From assembly GCA_914767715.1 (NCBI GenBank), contig OU612065.1, positions 13,580,001-13,640,000 on the forward strand: a DNA stretch of 60,000 bases, read 5' to 3'. Source of the DNA: Membranipora membranacea (lineage: Eukaryota; Bryozoa; Gymnolaemata; Cheilostomatida; Membraniporidae). Shown here in pieces: positions 1 through 11,607 of this stretch; position 1 is the stretch's first letter; each line of letters opens with the position of its first letter. A program made the translations under genes and the position numbers. The notes beneath the pieces are model-generated. The model saw only the letters and a list, made by a program, of their open reading frames with translations, did not search any database and was not told the DNA's origin.

Positions 1-3000
1 GGCAGCCACACAGAGAAGGATATATAGTGCCTCGGAAGGATCACAGCTCTTTGCGGAATGCTGGCAGAGATGTGTGTATTCTAATGCATCCCCTAACAAC
101 CACACTATCTACGCATACATTGATTTAACTACGGTCAGTTACAGATGGAACATTTACAAGCTTTTGTTTAATCGCAGAACATAGTTGTGTGCCCTTGTTA
201 AATCAGATGGCAACTCCTTGTACATTGCAATGTGAAACCTAAAAGGAAAACAAAGTGAACCAATAATGGTTTGCAATGACTGCATTGTACTAGATCTCCA
301 CTCTCCAGTATATACATATGCTATTGTGACATGCGGAACCTCTCTAGATCATGATGGGTATAAATACTCACTAAGCACTCGCCATACCAATAGTTTTTTT
401 CTGATGTAGCACTTTGAAGACGCACCTGAGCCCCACCGATCCCGTTACTCATGTGTTATATTACCTCCTGTGGATGGGCTTTTGGGATCAACAGATAATT
501 CGACAGAAATTAAAGCGGTGGCTAAACTAATATCAGACTTTGCTGAACACCAGCATCCTGACAGAGTCGTTAATCATAAGTAAATATCCACCAATTATTC
601 ATCGTCTTTTGGTCTGACACGAATTAACAACATTAAGAATTAACAGATTTTATTTGTTGGCAACATCCTGAAAAAAGCAAATACAGTCTGTTTTTCAACA
701 GTTTTCATGTTTGGTAAGATTGCATCCTTTTCAGTCCCTCAATCAAAAGTTAGCCTTAGTTAGTTTTTTACACCTAAAGAACTCATTTGTTGTACTTGCA
801 ATTTAATTTTAATTCGTTTCTAAATGCAGGCAACATGAATTTCTTTTCTGATTCAAAAGAGTTTTTAAAACCTAAACCTGGAATTCCAAAATCAAAGATA
901 ATGATCATATACCATTATGCTTTGGTAATCACAACATTGCTCGGTGTGGACATATATTCCTTCACTTAATCCTTTGTGACGTTTTTGAATGGCAGTTAGT
1001 CAGTGGTAATTAATTTACACTTCATGAATCTATGTAGATATTTTCCTTCTCACCCTAGAGCCACGATGCTCACACGACTACTCGATGACGAGCTGGGCGG
1101 GAACTGTACAACCAAAGTCATAGCTTTATTCAATAAAAGTGCAGAGCTGAGGGTCCAAAGAGAGCTCCTCACAATGTGTAAAAATGTCCAGAAGGTCAAC
1201 AACTTTCCAATCATGAATGATGCTTTTGCACAGGTGAATATTGCAGTCCATCATTGGTAATGATACTAGACTAGAAACACTCTGCTCTATATATTTGTTG
1301 TTGCCTTTCTATTTTATATCAAATTTCAACCTACTGTAAATAGCAGGCTGCTAATAATATTTACACTGTTTGCTGAGAATAATACTGTCAATTCAATTAT
1401 GTATTTTGAATCTTTTGTGCTGTCATAAAATAGCTGCATTCTTTTTTCATCATAATTAATCCGCATCACTTCAATGCTTTACAAATTTAAAGCTTTAACG
1501 GCATCACTTAAATCATTTACATAGCAGAGAGGTTTAACTTAAATTACTTTCTTGCTACCTGTACACTTTTATATCAGGAGACTTTTGTTACGTTTCCACT
1601 CTATAGCAACTACTCACACAGTACAGAGCTGCTGTATTACATCACAGAAAGCAGCCGGTACGGCAGCCTACACGGCAGCCTACACCTCAAGTTCAGCCTG
1701 CCCCTGCACAGGTACGCTACTCAAACTCTGCCATGGAACCTCTCAGATTGGAGAATGTAAGTACCTGCCAAGCGCTACATTGACTCTACAGTAAGCACCT
1801 GTAACTATACTGTGATACATAATTTTAGATGTTTAATCATGGAAGGATATTAGGAGTTGACCTGATATTTGGGCTTCATACCACTTCAATGCAATAATGT
1901 TATCTCAGCGAAGTAATGGAATTGTTTGCTGTTGTGCAAATAGTCACTCTGAACAACTCAGATAATACACTGAATGTTTATATGACTTACAAAACATTTC
2001 GCCCATTTCTCTTCAACAGTCAAGCTGCCTAACATGGATATTGGGGAACAGGTAAATGGCGTAGTCCGTAATGTTGTATCGCTTGCTTTATATGTTCATT
2101 GTAGTTATAAGTGTATTATAAGTTTATGAGTTACAAACGACTGTTTCATTTCTTGCTGTGCAGCACAAGCTAAATCATCAGGATGCTGACTACCCAGGCG
2201 CTTAATGCGGGCAGGACTCTTGAATTCCGCTTCATTTGCAAACAGCCTCAGAAATTCCACACTGCCGACTTGGTAATCAAGCTGAAATAACAGTAGTTAT
2301 CAGACGCATATGTATATTTTTCATGTTTTCATTGAACTTTTGAGCGGATGATTATGGTTCTAAATATGAAGCCTATTTTTGTTGTTATCAGCAACGATTG
2401 CTGGATCAGGTTGAGAGACTTCAGCTGAAGATTGAGCAGCTCAATACTAAGTTTGGTTCACTAGCCGCCGCTAAGTCAGAGTTGTCTGCCCAGCTTGTTG
2501 ACTGTGAAGAAGAAAAACTAAGAGCAACGAAAGCGTACATAGACATGCAGATTCAGAATAATAGACTCAGAGAGGAAATGGAATCCAGCAAATACGAGCT
2601 AACAAATAAAGTATGTATGGGATAGCACATGTTTGTCATAGGTAATAACTAATGACTAGGAGACAATTATGACAGGCAATAATGTGGCTATAATTTTCAT
2701 ATTCCATTTTACCATCCTTTTCACAGCCTAGTCTTGTATGGTGTAGTACTCCGCTTTGAGGTGCTTAAGATTGCTAATTGGGAAGGCTCCACAAGTTTAA
2801 TTTGTATATAAATCATATTACACTTTTCAGATTCTGACACTGGAGCATGAGTACCAGCTGTCAGAGATAGAGAGACAGAAGCTGAGTAAAGAGTCAGCAA
2901 ATCTGAGACATCAGCTAAAACAGCTGGAGGCTGACAGGAAATCTCTCGCTGATGAATACATCAAACTTAAGTCTTCATACATGTCACTTACTGATGATGT

Positions 3001-6000
3001 ACAGCGTGAGGTCAGTGAGCAAAAGGTCATGGTGTAACTTTTATATCTGTCCGTATATGCATGGTATCCGTAACTCATCTTGTGTCTTTACTTTCTTTAT
3101 AAAAATTTCTAATTCTATTTCTACTTTTCGCAATGATTGTTCTACACACTTTTGACTCTTAGATGAAAGATGTAACCCCATCATCAATTATCAAAACTGA
3201 AAAATAACACGTTAATCCCTGATGTGAGCAGGGAGGGTGAGATTATTTACAAAACTCATCTAATGCCCCACCCTCCCTCATGTGACCATTAGATCAGTTT
3301 TGTGAATAATCTCATAAGGAGTTGCCTTTTCTTTTGACACAGCACTACAACTCCAATTACAATCACACTCCCTGCCTATAATTAATAGGGTCAACTTGGG
3401 CTGTTTGTTTTAAACAGGTGGCTAGGAATGATGAGTTGACCATGGAGTTACTGAACCTGATAAATGCTCGATCAGTGCTGGCTCGAGAGAAGGAGCCTAA
3501 GAGATATGAGGAGGAGGCTGCCGCTATGGGCAGAGAGGAGCAGAGGATTAGATCTCTACTTCATAAACTCTCTCACAACCCAGATGCCGTGGTAGGACAG
3601 CAGTAAAGTATTAACGTAATTCCCAACTGCCACTAATTTTATAAGTCATGTAAAAATTAATTCTTTCTGAATGATACTTGATGGCAGAGTTACAATAATT
3701 GCAGTAGATACTGGAAATACAACGTGTAACACTTGGAACACAATGTGTAAACAACATTCATGTATAGAATTTGGCAAGCATGTATGTTGCTAAAAAATAA
3801 CGCTCCTTACCTCAAATGGAATGATGAAGGCCTGGTGGTGTTAGTTTTTACAGCCTTGTTCTTTTTTGTTACAGAACAGATTGAGACCTGATCGGCGTAA
3901 GACTGATTTCTTGGAAAAAGAGGTAAGCACAATGAAGTGAAGCTAAACTAGCAGTATAAAAGGGGGAGTAATAGTTATACAGTATAGATGACTGGTACAT
4001 TGTGGCGCCAAGATACCAGGATTTATTAAAATACAATGGTTGCATCATTTGAGGCAAAACACATATTTAAATATTTACACTTATACGCACACCAAGCCTC
4101 TAATGATGAGTTGTGATATGTATTGTTTTTTAGATGGTATTTATTGTGTGCAGGCAGGGAATTATTTTAGGGTATAAATGGTTATGTTATGTCATGTATT
4201 TCAGATATTTGGTAACCAGAGCAGGTACCAGGAGCAGTTAGATAGAATGAGAAATGACTACAGTGACAACAACCAACAGCTTCACCAAAAAATGTGAGCC
4301 CACCAGCGTGACCATACATCACGTTATCAAATGATACCATTGACCAGACCATTAGATATCTGCCATTATTAGAAACCGAATAGAATGCTGGAAGGGAAAT
4401 AGTAGTAAGACCCTAGCACGATCTTCAACAAATAAGTGCAGCAAAATTTAAATTAGAGTCGTTTCAGCCTTCAACCTCTCCAGATGTCAGAGATTGTATT
4501 CCAAACTTGTTCATGATTCAATATATACGATCCGCCCTTATGACTTCTATACATGTCACTATATCTCATTGTATTCCCACAAACAAAGAAACCTAGATGT
4601 GTCAGGATTAGTTTAAAACTGGATTAGAGTCACCAAGGGTCTTGAAGATGACAAAGTTTCCAGAGTAAAAATTGAAACAATTCATAAGAATATTATTTTC
4701 TTGACACTATTGTACTTGCTTCAACAACGTTATTCTGGAAATTTTCAAGGGATTCAATGGAGAAGGAGCTGTCTGCTGTACGACAGCTAGCTAGGGAGAG
4801 GCAACAGAAGATCTCATTCTTAAATGCTGTACGTATTATGTTGTGAATGCTGTATGTATACACGTATTATGTTGTGTTCTCAGATAGCTATGAGTAACTT
4901 GTTTTTGTTGGTGTTGGTAATGATCTGTGCATATCTGCCCTGATCTGAACTTCCAGTTGCGTATGTTAGCCATCGACTTGTATCATTGGTATAATTATGA
5001 TTTTGCAGAAGTTGATCACGACTGCTGGCGAAAATGCGGAATTAAAGACTGTTAACAACAGATTACAACACAAGATTAAAGATATCAATGCAGAATATCG
5101 CCTAAGGCTTACCAAATATGTGGAGGATATTTCTGTGAGTAAAAGTGTGGGGGTGTAATTTTAACCAAAGTTCTGCTATTTTGTTGACATGTTTGGTAAT
5201 TATAGACTGCAATGGTTAATTACAATGTATCGCTATCTAAATAGTCCATCTACATATAAGTGTGTTCTAGTGTTGTGCAAATCTGATGGCTCTCAGTCCC
5301 TCTCTCTATATCTATAAAACTTGCATGAATCCAGAAACAACTACTCCTTCTACTCAGCGCATTTCAAAGGCAATGTCAAACACAAATGATATGAAAAGTA
5401 AAGCACTGTGAGTCTTGAAAATAAAGCCAAAACCTCTTGTGTCTGCCTTTATTCGTAACAATACCTAGTTCATTTCTAAAAAATTCAGTGGCCAAGATTA
5501 AAGTAACCTACCTGGCTATGTATCATTTTCAACCGAGTTGACACAACTCGCTCGTGCATACATGTCATGTCCCAACCTCCCAGGTAAGAAGAAGACGCTG
5601 TCTAAGGAGACACCTATTAACTCTCTGTATAAACGGTTATATAATGTTGATTGTAGAGTCATATTGACAGTTTAGGTAAGGATCAGGCCGAGGAGAGTTT
5701 AGCGCAATATGTTAATAAGATGATAAAAGATGTAAAGTCAGCGCATCGTAACAGAGAGGATCAGCTCAGTCAGGCAGCACAAAGCTACAAACACAGATTA
5801 GAACGTATGTTACACTAGTGCTCTAACTACTGGTATGTATAGCTGAGCCGATTGTGCCGATGAACTAACAAAATAATAAAATTGAGAGTTCTTGTTCAAG
5901 TTACCAGGTATCAGGCAGAAGATTAATGTACCATGTGCTTATCCATCATTAAACAAAACTGAAAATTATACTTCCACTATTTGTCCATAAAATTAGTGGT

Positions 6001-8424
6001 TGTTCGATTTTATGTTTTATGGATATCCTCAAACAGTTCTACTTGATTGTTTTATCATCCAAGTTTCTTTTATTTTGTAGAAGTAGTTCGGAGACATGAG
6101 GAGCTGCTCTGTGCTTACAGAGACTTACGAGCTCAGGTTGAGTTATTAGGACGCGACGACCTTGACCTTGGCCCTGATGAGCACGAGATGATGATCACTG
6201 ATGCTGAGTTACAATCAGCCCAACAAAAAGAAATAGTCAGGCTGCAGTCTGAAATACATAATCTAAGAATCAACAACAAGCGAGTAGGTGCAGCTTAATT
6301 AGTCTGCCATGTATTTTTCTGTCCTCTGCACAAATAACTGCCTACTTTGGGTAGCATATTGCTGGGTATCAAATATCCTATCTTTTGATTTGACAAAATA
6401 TGATTGGCGATGTAGATTTGAGACAAACTGTCCGCCCGAGACCCTGGACAACAAAATAGGTGTCAAGCGCATCAATTTGCAGGTCCAGTAATAGAGCGTG
6501 ATCAGGTGTTTTACCAAGTATTCATGATTATTGAGGTTAGATAACCCTAAGCTGGCCTTAACTCAACTCTGAACCCTGGGAAGGAGTAATGGGATGGTTT
6601 AAAATGGTTGTATGAATGAACATTATTCGGATAATCTTACTTTGTGATAATACAAAAGTATGCATTTCATTAGCCAATGGAATATCAGGAACGATGATCC
6701 AAGGATCCTTGGATGATCTGCCGCCCAAAATATTGTAAAATAGTCAGATATAACATGGCTCCTTGGCGGGATAAAGACAGTTATCATTAAATTGCATCTA
6801 CTCTAATTTTGAGTGTGCATAGTTTATTAGTTTTTGATTTATTACAATCATGTGCCAGTCTGTTTAGATGAATAATAGATAACAGATTTCAGCTTGTGTG
6901 TCAAAGCTGGCCTCTGGCCAAGATGTAATGACATGAATCAGGAGGCCTACATCATTTCAGAATCTTTGTCTATCTACTACATGTCCAGGCATCATCAGAT
7001 AGTCATTCTCTTCCGTCATAATTAATAGTTTGAGACAAATAATTTACGGATTACTTGCGATCATTGATACTAATCTAATGAAGCAGTGATGGCTACCATA
7101 TGATTGTGGTTTGACTATAAACAATTAGTCATCTAGTCCAAACTTTCCTTGACTCATTGAAATGCCTGTGGTGCTTCTCACAAAAGCCTGCAATTCCATT
7201 AATTTCACACACAAAAAAACACAACCCTCAATGATATGAGATATTTTCCCCATGCAAATTGTTAATGAGTAAATCCATGAAGCAATCCATGTAGCAAACC
7301 CAATAATATCTTGAAAAAATGTTTTTCCAGCAGAGTGAAGAACAGATTGGGAATCCTGCACCACCCGGAATCTTAAAGAAACTTCCAAACAGGTAACACG
7401 TTAGTCCAACAAAGTCAAGAATTCATAATAATAAATGTAGGATGGTCACCTTATGTGTTCACATGCTGCCTACCTTTATACATTCTGTATGACCACCCAA
7501 ACAAAGCAGTACGTACTGAGAGATGTTTATTATTAGATATAGTCAAAGATTTATGACAAAGCAGATATTGGGTTAATAATAAAAAAATTCTTTGGTTTAT
7601 TCTGTCATTTTTGTTTTGATTGCAGACCACCTGTTGACAGCACTTTTTCCAACCTGGACAGCTGGACATCAGTGCGTAAGGAGCTGAGAAACTTCTCAGA
7701 GCAAAGTCTGAGGGAGCTGGAGGAAGAGAGAGCTACACTCATGTCCAAAAATGTCATACTCGAGGAGCAACTTAAGGAGAGCCAAGATTATATCGACAAA
7801 CATCTCGCAAGGTACTGCTCAAATTATCATACTGGGGGTTCTTTCAATTAGAATGTCAATGCTTTTTAAGGCAAATTATCACTATCACGTTGCTCAAAAT
7901 AAACGCTGGTCCTGCAATTAGACAAAATCGTCTGCGAATCGTCCGCTCAGAATGTATATAGTTTCATCGAAGTGTGAGCGAATTGGCCTCGAGACCCTTA
8001 GCAGGTCTTGCTCTCTCAGCTAGGAGCGATCAGATAGCAATTTTGGCAGTTTTTATATGAAAGACCTCCCCTCCTCCCTGAGTTGTCATAACATGTATTG
8101 ACCTCGCAACACTCAGTCGAAGGGATCTAGAAATAATGTGATTCGATATGTGGAGTTAAGAATTTTCACTGTTCAGTACAAATACTTTGAGATCTTTTTG
8201 TTGGGCATTTGCTTTCCTTGGCATACTTTTACTACCTACACCAACATTTTCAGAAATAATGTAGACAAATTCCAGTGCTCGCCAAAAACCACCTCTTGGG
8301 TTGCTTCTTTTATTCCTAATCCATGATAGTAAATAGAAATAAATATTTGCTTTATCCTTATAGATATAAAGAAGAGATCAACAGGCTCAGACAGCAGCTT
8401 GCTTATCACAAAAACCGTAGTTAG
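1..8424 (+). CDS. CCDC78: CCDC78 orthologue with degenerate kinesin-motor N-terminus (5' partial, 18 exons seen)
   Basis: Exons: <1-133, 410-579, 1059-1233, 1607-1756, 2020-2051, 2182-2272, 2392-2610, 2831-3010, 3418-3591, 3875-3922, 4205-4293, 4750-4828, 5009-5134, 5657-5804, 6081-6283, 7331-7392, 7626-7811, 8364-8424 (stop TAG). All junctions are GT-AG and the phases chain to 774 codons plus stop. The coiled-coil part matches vertebrate CCDC78: an AHRNREDQL segment followed by RRHEELLCAYRDL, a MELLNLINAR block, and near the end SWTSVRKELRNFS. The first three exons resemble the second half of a kinesin motor: SPNNHTIYAYIDL stands where switch I NxxSSRSH lies, ILPPVDGLLG where DLAGSE lies, and MLTRLLDDELGGN matches the kinesin LTRLLxDSLGGN block. 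Vertebrate CCDC78 is known for deuterosome-linked centriole amplification; a centriole or ciliary role here is inferred. The start lies left of the window. Exons 4-6 are the least certain. Confidence 0.85.
1652..1686 (+). repeat. 12-bp in-frame tandem repeat in CCDC78 exon
   Basis: A CGGCAGCCTACA unit occurs twice in tandem, with a related copy just before it. It encodes R-Q-P-T repeats in the linker between the motor-like region and the coiled coil. Confidence 0.6.
3238..3314. repeat. Imperfect inverted repeat (28-bp arms) in CCDC78 intron
   Basis: The arms 3238-3265 and 3287-3314 are reverse complements at 26 of 28 positions, with a 21-bp C-rich loop. This is a small foldback or MITE-like structure in the intron before the exon at 3418. 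I see no clear target-site duplication. Confidence 0.7.
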
Positions 8425-8460
8425 ATGATCCAAACAGTTAGATGATCCAAACAGTTAGAT
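8419..8460 (+). repeat. 17-bp tandem repeat starting on the CCDC78 stop codon
   Basis: AGTTAGATGATCCAAAC occurs at 8419-8435 and 8436-8452, with a partial third copy from 8453. The TAG stop (8422-8424) is inside the first unit, so the repeat forms the start of the 3' UTR. Confidence 0.85.
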
Positions 8461-10325
8461 AGTCCTAGGGACCGTGACTTGGTGAGATTTTTTCAACAAG
8501 CTCCATTCGTTGGATCAGTGGTTACCCATTGATTTTGATAAATGTTATCAATAGAGCATTTAAAATTGACTTCCAATACCATGTGTTATCTGCGGCAGCC
8601 AATTGACCATGTCTGTCGTTATTTATTCCAAACATTGGGAAATGCGTCTCTAACTGAAAACAAGTTCATCGGGATTTTTTGCCTGACAATCTACTCTAGT
8701 CCTGCGCACTATTTTCTTTATCAGTTTATGTAACATGATATTCGCTAGCTACGCATCGAATGTTGCGGATTCATAAGTTCATTTATAACAGAGTTCAAAT
8801 ATGACTTCACATTTCTATTCTCATAATTTTTTCTAAATAACTAATGTGTACGATTAGAATTATTTATGATTTCTTAAATGAGTTTCCCACACAATGTAGT
8901 GTCATAGAGATTTATACATATTGGGTATATTAATATATTTATGATCATTACGAAATGAAGATTTGGTAACCTTGCAACGTGTTTTGAAAGTTTCGAACGA
9001 ATCGATGAGTTGTCAGCATTATCTACCAATCTGAAAATCTCCTGATGATTGGAGAGCAAATTGTGAGAGTTCAATGATCGCATTATTTGGATGTAACACT
9101 CAGTGTCCTCAGTTTTATTTTTATACCTTGCACTCTGGATCATTGAATATCGGTGCTTTATTTTGGTTAGTAAGACACTAGGGCAAATCTGGAAAGGATC
9201 TCCAATTACCACAATAGAACATGAGATTAAGTATCACATTCCCATTGACCGTTTATTCAATCACGCATGATGCTCAGATTGAACTGTCTACATTGCATAT
9301 CACTGATTCTGAAAGTCATTATCTAAGAATATGAATTTCGAATATTCAGTCACATGAAATGAACGAGTTCTACAGAAAGTGCGTTTGGTTTGTAAATTAC
9401 AGAGTTGATTACGGAGTGCAAAGAGGCTTCAGACAGTCCCCAAATTTTCCAACTGCGTCAGGATGACACGCACTGATCGCTTGCTTGATTAACTTTATCC
9501 TATAGGGTACGGCTGTAAGTACAGGGTACAAGCCAACCGCCACAGTATGTGCTGATATTGTCGACCAATGAGCCGAGGCTACACAAGATAGTAATACCAT
9601 CAGAGACTATAGATATATATCTATAGTCTCTGATACCATGCTATGGTTGGATGATTGACATTAGATTGATCAGCCAATAACGAAGCAGTAAATATTTTGC
9701 ACACTGAATTCACTATTTCTCTGATATGTGAGCCTTGCTTATTTAGTTCCTTCTTGCCAGTTGCTGGTTCATGTCAGATACATTCCTTCATGGATTTTTA
9801 AAATAACAACTTCAACATGCGGTACGAATAGTGACAGGGTAAGCTGATATACAATTTCAACCATCAGTTTACCAGTGCATTCCTACTTCTGATATCCAAT
9901 TTTTGTGAGACGCATTTGAAATGAATACAAAGAATGTTGTAACTCCAATAACAAGGCAGGGCAGAGTTAGAGTTTAAAAATGATTCTAGCGTTAAGAAAT
10001 CTTATTGCTAATCTGATCACTGATATCATTGTTTTGTTTCCGGGTAAACAAAGTTTCAAAACTTTCTAGATAAAAACATCCTTGTTGAGGATATTCTTAT
10101 CTCTTTTTCTTGATAAGACTCGGTGAGATATTAATCATTGCTCATCATATTAGATTTGTTTTGACTCTTTTGATGTATCTGTAGCAAACTGTTCCTTTCA
10201 TAGATGTGAAAACAAAAGTTCACTGATTTAAACATTTTCGTTGACAACCCATTATTTTACTGAGAAATAATTAAGCTTTTTTTCATTTCCTCACTTTACA
10301 GAAATTAAACTATCGACAAACTGGC
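8461..10325. other. Intergenic region between CCDC78 and the GPCR
   Basis: Only short, non-conserved ORFs are seen here. It holds one copy of a palindromic element (listed separately). A pyrimidine-rich stretch ending in AG at 10300-10301 looks like a splice acceptor, so the GPCR probably has a 5' UTR intron and its promoter lies further left; no core promoter can be pointed to. Confidence 0.5.
9594..9639. mobile_element. Palindromic mini-element copy 1 with 7-bp direct repeats
   Basis: The core at 9601-9632 is a perfect 32-bp palindrome that begins CAGAGACTATAG and ends CTATAGTCTCTG. It is bounded on both sides by ATACCAT (9594-9600 and 9633-9639), as expected of a target-site duplication. 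The same core, four central bases shorter, recurs at 14622-14649 with a different flanking 7-mer. Confidence 0.7.
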
Positions 10326-11528
10326 ATGGCAGTATTATCCAACACAGCAGACAATCTCCTCGTATCCACACTCAACGCACAGGCAACCCTAGCAGTAAAT
10401 GCAATGGAGGCAACAACAGTAACAAACCAAATAAACAAAAGCTACTTCTGGGCAATAGACACTAGACAAGGATGGAACTATACAGAATATTTCTCTTTCT
10501 TCAATGACTTTAATCGTAACGACGAAAATGGAAAATACAGCGAAATGACAATCATATCCCTGTTAGTACTCATCAGTTTTATAATCAACTTTGGACTGAC
10601 ATGCTTCTTCTTATTCAAGGCCGAGTTGAGAAATCATCAGCATGTATACACCATATGCCTGATGATGAGCAGTATTATTTTTCTTCCTGTGGCTCAGCTG
10701 GTCGGCATATCCAGACTCTCATCCGCCGGTTGGATGTACGGAATGTTTGGTTGTCAGACTGTATTTTTCTTACTCCTCGCAACAGCATTTATAAAGATCT
10801 GGCTCATGACTCTAGTCAGTCTTGACAGATATTTAAAAGTAAATCGACAGCAGAAGTATCATCTGGGACCTAAACTTGTTGCCACGCTGAGCATTGCTGC
10901 GTGGGTGGTACCACTGACTGTATTGGCTGTTCTAGTATACCCTAACTCTGAAACCAAAGAACTCATGATGGACTACGGCAACGTTACCATATGCACTGTA
11001 GCGTTTAAATGGCACCCAATGCTTCCACAAGCTTTACTACATTTTGGAGGAATATTTGTATTCATGTATATGCTCCCGATAACTGTTATGATCGTGTGTT
11101 ACTCACGAATCATGGTCAAGCTCAACAAATCAGCAGCATCACTCAAGAAGCACAGCAGTGTCAAATTTCCATCAACACCGAAATCGACTGCGGCTCGCTC
11201 AAGATCCAACGTGAGGAAAAGGCGTGTAACTCTAATTCTTATAGCTATTATGATTTTGTTCTTTTTAATGTGGACCCCTCTGTTTATTATGTTGGGATGG
11301 ATTACACTGGACATGCAAAATAACACATATTATCTCTCCTCTCGATGGATAATTGGGCAGATATGTATGCTTATCATGAACACAACCATAGAGCCGTTCT
11401 TATATTCATTCACTTCTAACAAAGTAAGGACCGAAATAAGGAGAGCGATACGACATGTATTACATAGAAGACCGACAAACTCTATAACTCTAGACGAAAC
11501 TTCCACTATGCCAAGTACCGAATCATAA
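10326..11528 (+). CDS. Rhodopsin-family (class A) G-protein-coupled receptor, intronless CDS, 400 aa
   Basis: This is a seven-helix receptor predicted at the plasma membrane. The roughly 73-residue N-terminus has glycosylation sequons NKS (residue 37) and NYT (51). TM1 is about 75-97, TM2 106-126, TM3 140-165, TM4 183-204, TM5 235-260, TM6 301-325 and TM7 341-362. Class A marks are Cys143 at the top of TM3 paired with Cys223 in loop 2, DRY at 167-169, MWTP at 315-318 in TM6 (canonical CWxP), and EPFLY at 356-360 in TM7 (canonical NPxxY, with Asn replaced by Glu). Intracellular loop 3 is rich in Ser, Lys and Arg. The ligand cannot be named. The start is the first ATG after a splice-acceptor-like AG at 10301. 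The whole receptor is in one exon, as is common for class A genes. Confidence 0.9.
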   Translation: MAVLSNTADNLLVSTLNAQATLAVNAMEATTVTNQINKSYFWAIDTRQGWNYTEYFSFFNDFNRNDENGKYSEMTIISLLVLISFIINFGLTCFFLFKAELRNHQHVYTICLMMSSIIFLPVAQLVGISRLSSAGWMYGMFGCQTVFFLLLATAFIKIWLMTLVSLDRYLKVNRQQKYHLGPKLVATLSIAAWVVPLTVLAVLVYPNSETKELMMDYGNVTICTVAFKWHPMLPQALLHFGGIFVFMYMLPITVMIVCYSRIMVKLNKSAASLKKHSSVKFPSTPKSTAARSRSNVRKRRVTLILIAIMILFFLMWTPLFIMLGWITLDMQNNTYYLSSRWIIGQICMLIMNTTIEPFLYSFTSNKVRTEIRRAIRHVLHRRPTNSITLDETSTMPSTES

Positions 11529-11601
11529 TTTTTTCTCTATATATTTCATATATTTGTGCATAAACATTTTTCCTTAACTTATTACGCTATGGCATAATAG
11601 T

Positions 11602-11607
11602 AATAAA
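11602..11607 (+). promoter_or_regulatory. Candidate polyadenylation signal of the GPCR
   Basis: AATAAA lies 74 bp after the GPCR stop codon. Confidence 0.5.
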
